A stretch of DNA of 24,266 nt from CAZGMJ01 sp964526785 (GTDB taxonomy: Bacteria > Planctomycetota > Phycisphaerae > Sedimentisphaerales > Anaerobacaceae): positions 1-24,266 of the forward strand of contig CAZGMJ010000076.1 in assembly GCA_964526785.1 (NCBI GenBank). The letters are read 5' to 3'. The notes beneath the pieces are model-generated. The model ran no database searches. It was not told the origin of the DNA and was given only the letters and a program-made list of their open reading frames with translations. Every line of letters begins with the position of its first letter. The stretch's first letter is position 1. Below, piece by piece: positions 6,295 through 13,348 of the stretch. The translations under genes and the position numbers were made by a program.

Positions 6295-6534
6295 GAAAAA
6301 ACAGCACCACTAAATGCTAACCTATTGATATTACTGCACTTGCGAGCCCGTTGGTTACATTTTTTTTGGAACAGGCCAAGTGTTAGAAACGTACGAGAGT
6401 GCGTGGACACAGACCTGTTGTGGTTAATCCCATTGCGCGACGACATGGCGTCTATAAACCGACCAGCAGCTTGCCCCACGGTGAATAGCGTGATGAAGTG
6501 AAATATGTGAAGCCGGATATTTGTTTGAGTTGTA
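6295..6534. other. AT-rich intergenic stretch with an 11-bp direct repeat
   Basis: No credible gene is seen. It holds the second copy of ATATTACTGCA (6328-6338) and a T run near 6360-6367 with no clear stem. Open frames crossing it on both strands lack ribosome sites and have unlikely composition. Confidence 0.5.
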
Positions 6535-6563
6535 TTGACACCGGCATACCGGGGGTTTATAAT
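6535..6563 (+). promoter_or_regulatory. consensus sigma-70 promoter of tatA-tatC
   Basis: TTGACA (6535-6540), exactly 17 bp, TATAAT (6558-6563): full matches in both boxes. AAGGAG follows at 6582-6587, 6 nt before the tatA ATG. Confidence 0.9.
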
Positions 6564-6593
6564 TTGTCGCTTTGGATGATTAAGGAGACTTAG

Positions 6594-6869
6594 ATGACTG
6601 CGTGCTCGCACTATATTCAGGCTTTTGGCGGTTTGCCCGGCGGATATGAATGGCTGGTAATTCTTGTCGTTGCTTTGTTGATCTTTGGAAGGCGGTTGCC
6701 TGAAATTGCTCGGGGCGTAGGCAAAAGCCTCACAGAGTTCAAGAAAGGTATCAATGAAGCGAAGGAAAGCACGGACGATGTCGCCAACGATGTTCGTGAT
6801 ATGAAGGACGACATGGAACGCGACGCCCAAGAAGCTGCCGGCCTGGACGAATCAGACACCATTAAGTAA
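6594..6869 (+). CDS. tatA: Sec-independent translocase component TatA/E
   Basis: This 91-aa protein has the TatA layout: a short N-terminal stretch, one transmembrane helix (about 17-30, YEWLVILVVALLIF), the Phe31-Gly32 hinge, an amphipathic helix (RRLPEIARGVGKSLTEFKKGI) and a charged, acidic tail. TatA multimers form the protein-conducting part of the twin-arginine translocase, which carries folded proteins across the cytoplasmic membrane. The start is set by AAGGAG 6 nt upstream, behind a perfect promoter. tatC follows after 51 bp. Only one TatA-type gene is present here, so a TatAC system or a tatB elsewhere are both possible. Three likely Tat substrates are encoded downstream in this window. 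Confidence 0.93.
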   Translation: MTACSHYIQAFGGLPGGYEWLVILVVALLIFGRRLPEIARGVGKSLTEFKKGINEAKESTDDVANDVRDMKDDMERDAQEAAGLDESDTIK

Positions 6870-6920
6870 AGTCTGAAACCCAATACCACTCTTCTTACAG
6901 GCGCAACCCCCCTTATAGCG

Positions 6921-7952
6921 ATGCCTGAAAACGAGAAGAAGGAAAACGAGCGGGATCTCGACCTCCTGGACACGACGATGAGTCTGGGCGACCATCTGGA
7001 GGAATTGCGCGCGCGGATTATCCTGGCGCTGATCGGCCTGGTCATCGGGACCATACTATGTCTTCTTCTGGGCACCCGGATCATCCGTTTCATCGAGAAG
7101 CCGTACTACAACACAGTGCGCCGCTATGAAGTGAAGAGAAAAGAGCAGGCGAAGGAGACGGAGCGACCGGCATACGTGGCTGATGCGGTCTTCAAGAACA
7201 TACTCGGTGCGCTGGCGACCGATCCGAATGCTCCGAAGATCGATCCGAATTTCGTTGTTTTCGTGCGCGATGTGTATCTCGAAACGCTGACTTCCATGAT
7301 GGACGATGCGAATTACCCTGGCGTAGGAAGCACCGCGGAGGATCTACCCGCCGAACGTCGACTGGTAACACTCGCTCCGGCCGATTCGTTTATCGGCTAT
7401 ATGAAGATTTCTATTCTCGCAGGGTTGATTCTGTCGTCGCCCTGGGTGTTCTACCAGATGTGGATGTTTGTTGCGGCCGGGCTGTACAAGCACGAAAGAC
7501 GATACGTGCAGACCGCCATACCTTTTTCGGTAATACTGTTCGTCATTGGCGCGCTGTTCTTTCTCTTTGTTGTTGCGCCCATATCACTCCGCTTCTTCCT
7601 CGGCTTCGGAGACCTGATCGGCGTATCCGCCAGTTGGACCTTTCAGAAGTACATATCTTTCGTCACGCTGCTGATGCTTGTCTTCGGCATCGGCTTTCAA
7701 ACCCCCATCGCTATTTACATCCTTACCAGGACGGGGCTCGTTTCCATCCCTGCGCTGAAACGGTCGCGGAAGTATGTTTTCCTGTGTGTGTTTATCATCG
7801 CAGCGGTAACGACTCCGCCCGACGTCATATCTCAGATTACGCTGGCGTTTCCGCTATACGCTCTCTTTGAACTCGGCATCCTGATCAGCTATGTTTCGCA
7901 GCGCAGACGCGAAAGAGCCGAACAGAGACAAGACAATGAGCACCAGGATTAG
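6921..7952 (+). CDS. tatC: Sec-independent translocase TatC with enlarged first periplasmic loop
   Basis: TatC binds the twin-arginine signal. This 343-aa protein carries the diagnostic HLEELR (25-30) after a charged N-terminus, the conserved GLYKHERR (187-194) and about six membrane segments (about 32-52, 158-180, 197-219, 243-267, 282-297 and 303-322). Escherichia coli TatC has 258 residues. The excess sits mainly between the first helix and the LAPADSFIGYMKISI segment, at about residues 62-148: a charged, Lys/Glu-rich block followed by an Asp/Pro-rich part. No clear ribosome site precedes ATG 6921; an inner ATG at 6978 would still keep HLEELR. It is cotranscribed with tatA. Confidence 0.93.
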   Translation: MPENEKKENERDLDLLDTTMSLGDHLEELRARIILALIGLVIGTILCLLLGTRIIRFIEKPYYNTVRRYEVKRKEQAKETERPAYVADAVFKNILGALATDPNAPKIDPNFVVFVRDVYLETLTSMMDDANYPGVGSTAEDLPAERRLVTLAPADSFIGYMKISILAGLILSSPWVFYQMWMFVAAGLYKHERRYVQTAIPFSVILFVIGALFFLFVVAPISLRFFLGFGDLIGVSASWTFQKYISFVTLLMLVFGIGFQTPIAIYILTRTGLVSIPALKRSRKYVFLCVFIIAAVTTPPDVISQITLAFPLYALFELGILISYVSQRRRERAEQRQDNEHQD

Positions 7953-8024
7953 TCTGGCCGATGCGCGCAACGCGAATATGCGACAAGCGCGAGCGACAAC
8001 TGTGAGACTGGATGTCTTCCACAA

Positions 8025-9455
8025 ATGCTTGCTCTGATCAATACAAACAGAATGGTTCCTCCGATTGCGCCGCTTGGCGTCGAATACGTCGCAGGTGCGG
8101 CTCGGCGGGCCGGCGTAGAAACGACTGTACTTGATTTGTGCCTGGCCGAACAACCCGACCATGTGCTGGAAGACTATTTCGGACGCCACAGCCCCCAACT
8201 CGTCGGTTTGTCATTTCGCAATGTGGATGACTGTTTCTGGCCCAGTGCCGAATCCTTTCTGCAAAGACTCGTCGACGACGTGCATCTGATTCGAACGCTT
8301 ACCGACGCTCCGATCGTAGTCGGCGGCGTGGGATTCTCCATCTTCCCGCAACGTATTGTCGAATCGGCTGGGGTGGAATTTGGTATTCACGGCGATGGCG
8401 AACAATCCATCGTCGCCCTGTACAACGCCATCGAGAAGCAGGAATTCGCCAATGTGCCCGGCTTAGTCTACCGCCGGGCCGGTACAATTTGCAGCAATCG
8501 CCCTGCATGGCCCACAAAGCTGACCCTTCCCGTCGGACGCGATGCGGTGGACAATCGAGCCTACTTCAGGCGAGGCGGCCAGGGCGGTATCGAGACCAAA
8601 CGCGGCTGCAACCGCAAATGCATCTATTGCGCAGATCCGCTTGCGAAGGGACCTATGGTTCGAACGCGGCAAGCGTCAGAAGTCGCGGACGAGCTAGAGG
8701 TGCTGGTGCATCAGGGAGTCAACGTACTGCATCTATGCGACTCCGAATTCAACATACCGCGTGAGCATGCGTTCGCAGTCTGCGAGGAATTGAAACGTCG
8801 GGGCCTGGGTAAACGAGTGCGATGGTACGCCTATATGGCTGTCGTACCCTTCGACGCGGAACTGGCGCAGATCATGCGCGAAGCGGGATGCATCGGCATT
8901 AATTTCACGGGAGACTCCGGCTGCCCCGCAATGCTGCACGCATATCGGCAGCAGCATACTCGCGAAGATCTGGCGACTGCCGTGAAACTGTGCCGTCGAA
9001 ACACAATGGCGGTTATGTTCGACCTTATGCTCGGCGGCCCGGGCGAGACGCAAGCGACGGCCGCTGAGAGTATTGAGTACATCAAGCAGATCGGACCTGA
9101 TTGTGCGGGTGCGGCGCTGGGTATCCGAATATACCCGGGAACCGGTATGGAAAAGCTGGTCCTGCAGGAGGGGCCGCTTGAAGACAATCCGAGTATTGTC
9201 CGCAGATATGATGGCCCGGTGGATTTTTTCAGGCCCACGTTCTACATCTCACAAGCACTCGGTCCACGGCCTGCACGGCTTGTAAAGGATCTGATAGCGG
9301 GCGACCAGCGATTCTTCGAGCCAATCGAAGCTGCACAGGCGCATGGAGAACCTTCCACAGATCATAACTACAGCGACAATACCGAACTGGTTCAAGCTAT
9401 TGAGAACGGCCGGCGAGGTGCGTACTGGGATATTCTGCGCAAATTGCGACAGTAA
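8025..9455 (+). CDS. B12-binding-domain radical SAM protein
   Basis: This 476-aa protein has an N-terminal cobalamin-binding-like Rossmann domain (about 1-140, with PPIAPLGVEYVAGAARRAG and VVGGVGFSIFP). A radical SAM core follows, with Cys195, Cys199 and Cys202 in CNRKCIYC, which would bind the [4Fe-4S] cluster that cleaves S-adenosylmethionine. The segments LHLCDSEFNIP and MLGGPGET fit later strands of the SAM barrel. The DxHxxG histidine motif of classic B12 binding is not seen, so cobalamin use is uncertain. Such proteins modify lipids, cofactors or peptides; the substrate is not readable here. It begins 72 bp after tatC with no clear ribosome site and ends 9 bp from the convergent nuclease gene. 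Confidence 0.85.
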   Translation: MLALINTNRMVPPIAPLGVEYVAGAARRAGVETTVLDLCLAEQPDHVLEDYFGRHSPQLVGLSFRNVDDCFWPSAESFLQRLVDDVHLIRTLTDAPIVVGGVGFSIFPQRIVESAGVEFGIHGDGEQSIVALYNAIEKQEFANVPGLVYRRAGTICSNRPAWPTKLTLPVGRDAVDNRAYFRRGGQGGIETKRGCNRKCIYCADPLAKGPMVRTRQASEVADELEVLVHQGVNVLHLCDSEFNIPREHAFAVCEELKRRGLGKRVRWYAYMAVVPFDAELAQIMREAGCIGINFTGDSGCPAMLHAYRQQHTREDLATAVKLCRRNTMAVMFDLMLGGPGETQATAAESIEYIKQIGPDCAGAALGIRIYPGTGMEKLVLQEGPLEDNPSIVRRYDGPVDFFRPTFYISQALGPRPARLVKDLIAGDQRFFEPIEAAQAHGEPSTDHNYSDNTELVQAIENGRRGAYWDILRKLRQ

Positions 9456-9464
9456 GCAGGGTGG

Positions 9465-10871
9465 CTACTCCAGGACGAAATCATCCTGATAGCCGGGTAC
9501 CACAGCATCCCATCCCTTCTCACTCCGTATGAATTCGGCGAAGTTGCGTGCACCTTCCACTTCCCCGTGCACGACGAATACTTTTCTTGGCGCACGGGTA
9601 AGCCCTTCGAGCCACTGGAGCAGTTCGTTCTTGTCGGCGTGAGCGGAAAAGCCGTGCACCTGAGCGATTCTTGCTTTGACGTCGTACTCCTGGCCGAGGA
9701 TGCGAACCCGCTTCTCCCCTTCGACAATTCTTCGACCGAGTGTCCCGAACGCCTGATAGCCGACGAACATCACGGTACTTTCCGGCCGAGTGATATTGTT
9801 GATCAGGTGGTGTTTTATGCGGCCGCCCGTGCACATACCCGAGCCGGCAATGACCATGACGGTGCCGCGGATGTGATTGATGGCCTTCGATTGACTCGAC
9901 GTCTCCGTGATCTTCAAACCAGGAAAACTGAAAGGAGAACCGTTGCGATGAATGGACCGCATCATTTCCTTATCGAACAGATCGTGGTGGCGGCGAAAGA
10001 CCTTGGTAATGCTCGCGGCCATGGGGCTGTCGAGAAAGACCATGATGTGCGGTATGACATCTTCGGCCAGCAGTTCGTTGACATAGAAGAGCAGTTCCTG
10101 AGACCGTTCGAGGGCGAAACTGGGAACGATGATGTTCCCGCCGGCCTCCTTGGTCGAATTGATGATCTCCCCAATCGCCCGCTTGATATCCTCCGTCTTG
10201 TGATGCACCCTGTCCCCATAAGTCGATTCGATTAACACGTAATCAGCCTCGCTTACGAATTCGGGGTCGTGCACGATGGGCCGGTCCGGCCGGCCTATAT
10301 CCCCCGAAAACACAATCCTGCGGGTTTCCCCATTCTTGCTGACCTTTATATTGACCAGAGACGAGCCAAGTACGTGACCGGCGTCGCACAGGCACAGCTC
10401 GATTCCTTCGGTGATGCGGATCGGCTGTCTGTAATCAATCGGGACAAACAGAGGAACAGTGGCCTCGACGTCCTCCACCGTATAGAGCGGCACAACCGGA
10501 TGATCCACCTTCCGACCCTGTCTCTCGTGGCGGCGGCGCTTGTGTTCGGCGTCCTCCATCTGGAGTCTGGCCGAATCCAGCAGGATTATCTTCGCAATCT
10601 CCGCAGTCGCCCCCGTGCAGTATATCTTACCCTGAAACCCCTCGCGAACGAGTTTGGGCAGCAGGCCGCAGTGATCGAGGTGCGCATGTGTAAGGCAAAC
10701 GGCATCGATGCTCGCGGGGGGAACAACAAATGGAGCCCAGTTGCGATCTCTGAACTCCCGTTCCTGATAGAGTCCGCAATCCACAAGTATTCGGGTGCCG
10801 TTGGCTTCGAGCAGGTGCCGCGAACCCGTGACGTTCTGAGCCGCACCGAGAAAACGCAACTTCAATTGCAT
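9465..10871 (-). CDS. beta-CASP metallo-beta-lactamase RNase (CPSF/Ysh1-like)
   Basis: This 468-aa protein belongs to the metallo-beta-lactamase fold family of RNA nucleases. Its zinc-binding motif is His62-x-His64-x-Asp66-His67 (THAHLDHCG). Further ligands are the His of DAGHVLGSS and the Asp of FSGDIGRPDRP. A beta-CASP insert follows at about 215-370, with GSGMCTGGRIKHH. The C-terminal RNA-specificity segment includes VHGFSAHADKNELLQW and VHGEVEGA. The likely role is endo- and/or 5' exonucleolytic RNA processing or turnover. The start is supported by AGGAAG 7 nt upstream and by a strong promoter at 10911-10939. Length and motifs are typical of bacterial members of the family. Confidence 0.93.
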   Translation of the reverse strand: MQLKLRFLGAAQNVTGSRHLLEANGTRILVDCGLYQEREFRDRNWAPFVVPPASIDAVCLTHAHLDHCGLLPKLVREGFQGKIYCTGATAEIAKIILLDSARLQMEDAEHKRRRHERQGRKVDHPVVPLYTVEDVEATVPLFVPIDYRQPIRITEGIELCLCDAGHVLGSSLVNIKVSKNGETRRIVFSGDIGRPDRPIVHDPEFVSEADYVLIESTYGDRVHHKTEDIKRAIGEIINSTKEAGGNIIVPSFALERSQELLFYVNELLAEDVIPHIMVFLDSPMAASITKVFRRHHDLFDKEMMRSIHRNGSPFSFPGLKITETSSQSKAINHIRGTVMVIAGSGMCTGGRIKHHLINNITRPESTVMFVGYQAFGTLGRRIVEGEKRVRILGQEYDVKARIAQVHGFSAHADKNELLQWLEGLTRAPRKVFVVHGEVEGARNFAEFIRSEKGWDAVVPGYQDDFVLE

Positions 10872-10910
10872 AGTCTGCTTCCTGACTGATATAATGTTTA
10901 AGGGATTCGG

Positions 10911-10939
10911 ATTCTATGGGCGGACCGCTGCGGTGTCAA
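10911..10939 (-). promoter_or_regulatory. promoter of the beta-CASP nuclease gene
   Basis: On the minus strand TTGACA (10934-10939), a 17-bp spacer and TAGAAT (10911-10916), about 33 nt ahead of the start codon. Confidence 0.75.
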
Positions 10940-10963
10940 CCGCCGTAGAGCCGGACTGAATGA

Positions 10964-12388
10964 TCAGTAGTCACGAAACGGTCCCCGGGGCGAACTGTTC
11001 GCCATCTCGGCCTTCCAGGCGGCGAAACGCGACTTGACGAAGACAAGCGTATCTGGGAGCTTTTGCGAAAGGTCGTGCTGCTCGCCGATGTCTTTTGACA
11101 GGTCGAACAGACCTGACCCGCGGCTGGATTCGACCCACTTGAAGAAACCGACGCGGGCCGCCTTGTCTCCGCGTCTCTGCCAGAACATCTCCTGTCGTTC
11201 GGATTCGGCCTTGCCTGAAAGCACTTGAGTCATGTCAAAACCATCCAGGACAACCGAATCCGGCGGCTCTGCCCCGACCAGGCCGCAAATGGTCGGCAGG
11301 ATTTCGAGCGACGTCAGGAATGCACTGCAAACGGAATCCTCCGGAATAATGCCCGGCCCTCGCATGATGCACGGTACACGCAGGCCCCCTTCGAACATCT
11401 GTCCTTTTCCGCCCCGCAGCGGCGCGTTATTGGCAATGCCACTGCCCCCGTTGTCAGAGAAAAAGATCACGATCGTGTTCTCGGCCAATTCGTGCCGGTC
11501 GAGTGTATCGAGCAGCGTCCCGATCGCTTCGTCCATGTACGTAACCGAAGCCATATACCGCATCCGCTTGGCCTTCTTCGTGTTGGCATCCGCGGGATCG
11601 TAGCGGCCATAGTGCTCATGCATATACTCGGGCGGAACCTGGACGCCCACGCGCGGACGGTCCAGAGTCGAGGCCATGTGCGGTGCATTGAAAGGAACAT
11701 AGCAGAAGAACGGTCTGTTTTTGTTGCGCTCGATGAAACGGACCGCTTCCCGGCAGAACAGGTCGGTGGCATACGTTCCCTTGTCCTCGGTGGTCGGCTC
11801 ATTGCCGCGCCGCATGGAACCTACGCCGTAACGCTCGTGCGTCCAGTAGTCGATGCCGGTATTTGTGAAGCCGTAGAACTCGTCGAAGCCTCGCTGGAGC
11901 GGGAGAAAGCGATGAAGCTGTCCGAGATCCCACTTGCCGAATATGCCGGAGACATAGCCGGCTTTCTTGAGGATCTCGGGGATCAATACTTCACGCGTGT
12001 CCATACCGCCGATCATCTCCCACGAAACCGCGTATTCCTCCGGAGTGTACAAATGGTCGTGGTCGACCAGATCGTTGCGGAACATGTCATAGGTTCCGTT
12101 GCGCTGGGGATAGCGGCCGGTGAGCAAACTACCACGGGAAGGCGTACATGCGGGCCACGTGACGTAGAAGTTGGTGAGGCGAACCCCCTGCCGCGCGAGC
12201 GTGTCGAGATTCGGTGTTTTGACCTCCCCGCTGCCGTAACACCCAAGATCGTTGTATCCCTGGTCATCCGATACGATGAGCAGGATGTTGGGCCGCCTCG
12301 AATGGCGATTCGCACCCATTGCAAGATTCGGCAGGATCAGCGAACCAAGACCAAGGCCCATCGACTTCAAAAAGCAACGTCGGTGCAT
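10964..12388 (-). CDS. Tat-exported formylglycine sulfatase
   Basis: This 474-aa type I sulfatase hydrolyses sulfate esters. The N-terminus has a twin-arginine signal (HRRCFLKSMGLGLGSLILP, residues 2-20). Asp41-Asp42 (IVSDDQG) begins the metal site. Cys81 in the C-x-P-x-R motif (CTPSRG) would be converted to formylglycine, and GKWDLG and FFSDNGG supply later metal or substrate ligands. The start at 12388 is preferred to 12421 because GGAG lies 6 nt upstream and the signal then begins at residue 2. The protein should fold and mature before Tat export. Sulfated polysaccharides are likely substrates given the neighbouring glycosidases, but the exact sulfatase subfamily is not assigned. No formylglycine-generating enzyme gene is in the window. 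Confidence 0.92.
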   Translation of the reverse strand: MHRRCFLKSMGLGLGSLILPNLAMGANRHSRRPNILLIVSDDQGYNDLGCYGSGEVKTPNLDTLARQGVRLTNFYVTWPACTPSRGSLLTGRYPQRNGTYDMFRNDLVDHDHLYTPEEYAVSWEMIGGMDTREVLIPEILKKAGYVSGIFGKWDLGQLHRFLPLQRGFDEFYGFTNTGIDYWTHERYGVGSMRRGNEPTTEDKGTYATDLFCREAVRFIERNKNRPFFCYVPFNAPHMASTLDRPRVGVQVPPEYMHEHYGRYDPADANTKKAKRMRYMASVTYMDEAIGTLLDTLDRHELAENTIVIFFSDNGGSGIANNAPLRGGKGQMFEGGLRVPCIMRGPGIIPEDSVCSAFLTSLEILPTICGLVGAEPPDSVVLDGFDMTQVLSGKAESERQEMFWQRRGDKAARVGFFKWVESSRGSGLFDLSKDIGEQHDLSQKLPDTLVFVKSRFAAWKAEMANSSPRGPFRDY

Positions 12389-12429
12389 GGCAGTCTCCGA
12401 TAGCAACAAACCAGTCCTCAAACACTTCG

Positions 12430-12459
12430 ATTATAGACGCTGGCAGGCGCGCATGCCAG
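12430..12459 (-). promoter_or_regulatory. sulfatase promoter overlapped by a palindromic operator-like site
   Basis: On the minus strand CTGGCA (12454-12459), an 18-bp spacer and TATAAT (12430-12435). CTGGCA (12440-12445) and TGCCAG (12454-12459) form a perfect 6-bp inverted repeat spaced by 8 bp, covering the -35 box and spacer. That is a likely place for a repressor. Confidence 0.5.
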
Positions 12460-12494
12460 TGTAAGTCAGGAAGAAGTCCCCGCATGAATTGTGC

Positions 12495-12522
12495 TTGCCT
12501 GACGCAGTTCACCTTCTATAAT
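12495..12522 (+). promoter_or_regulatory. promoter of the lipoprotein gene, probably leaderless
   Basis: TTGCCT (12495-12500), a 16-bp spacer and TATAAT (12517-12522). The ATG at 12529 lies exactly where transcription should start, and no ribosome site precedes it. Confidence 0.6.
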
Positions 12523-12528
12523 AACGGC

Positions 12529-13290
12529 ATGTGGAAACCGAAGCTCTTATTACTGCTGCTGGGTGCGGTTCTTGCAGGCTGCGCGGATAATCGCAGGAAC
12601 AGCGAGTTCGAACGAATGTCGCGCGAAATCCAGCGCATGCGTGCCGAAGCCGAACGACAGCGACAGACAGCAGGCGGCCCGGGCGGCAATATCCGTATTG
12701 ATGTCAAGTTGCTCACAACGACGTTGGAGCAATACAGCGCCGTCGAAGTGCTGTGGCGGTATGTGGACCGTGGGACGGTGGCGATTTCGCGGCCGGAGAC
12801 ATTTGCTCAGGCCGGGTTGCGCATAGGGGTTGCAAACGACGACTTCGAAGTACAACTCAACATAGCAAAGAAGGAGTTGCAGACAACTTCCGAATCGCTG
12901 CTGTTTCTGGTTGTCGCCGACGGCACAGAGGGGATGATTAACATTGGGACCGAGATTGCTGTGCCCGTTTTCTACTATCAGGGCAGGCGATACAGTGGCG
13001 TGCAATACGCCTTCCGCCAGGCGGGAAAATCTCTGCTGGTATTTGCGCGAAGCACGCCTACAGGAACAATTGAACTGGAACTGACTCCCGTCTTTTCAGA
13101 TTTCCTCAATTCCGGCGGTGACCTGAAGCTGACGGAATTATCAACCACGGTCCGCGTGCAACCCCGCCAGACCGTTGTTCTCGGCGGTTCAAGCAGCAGC
13201 AGTCAGGATGTGGCAACCGCACTTTTTGGCCGGCGACAAGGCCAAGTGGCGCTGCAAAGCCTTATGACGGTAACTGCGTATTATCAGTGA
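12529..13290 (+). CDS. secretin-like lipoprotein of unknown function
   Basis: This 253-aa protein begins MWKPKLLLLLLGAVLAGC; the LAGC lipobox puts the lipidated Cys at 18, so it should be anchored in a membrane. The frame extends upstream to 12319, but the lipoprotein start is clearly ATG 12529. Residues 25-45 are a charged, possibly coiled helix rich in Arg and Glu. The rest is beta-rich. A C-terminal stretch (LKLTELSTTVRVQPRQTVVLGG, then a serine run and an LFGRRQG segment) resembles the end of type II secretion or pilus secretins, although the protein is far shorter than a secretin. It could be a pilotin-like or degenerate secretin-domain protein; no firm function is given. Confidence 0.75.
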   Translation: MWKPKLLLLLLGAVLAGCADNRRNSEFERMSREIQRMRAEAERQRQTAGGPGGNIRIDVKLLTTTLEQYSAVEVLWRYVDRGTVAISRPETFAQAGLRIGVANDDFEVQLNIAKKELQTTSESLLFLVVADGTEGMINIGTEIAVPVFYYQGRRYSGVQYAFRQAGKSLLVFARSTPTGTIELELTPVFSDFLNSGGDLKLTELSTTVRVQPRQTVVLGGSSSSSQDVATALFGRRQGQVALQSLMTVTAYYQ

Positions 13291-13348
13291 GCATCCGTCG
13301 AAACGGACGGCCATACGAGCTCAACTGCCCACACAGAATCTTACCGCA

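Noticed and set aside
6301..6319. AGCAT/GTGCT stem followed by a T run on the minus strand
   Set aside because: Five pairs including a G-T wobble; too weak, and it lies upstream of the small unit's promoter without a gene to end.
6055..6501. 148-codon plus-strand ORF
   Set aside because: Crosses the opposite-strand terminator, lacks a start signal and looks non-coding.
6243..6830. 195-codon minus-strand ORF
   Set aside because: Runs antisense through the tat promoter and tatA; no credible domain or start signal.
7935..8038. 33-codon ORF bridging tatC and the radical SAM gene
   Set aside because: Overlaps both genes, no ribosome site, no recognisable features.
13294..13310. TCCGT/ACGGA and CCGTC/GACGG hairpins between convergent genes
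   Set aside because: Short, mutually exclusive stems with no T tract.
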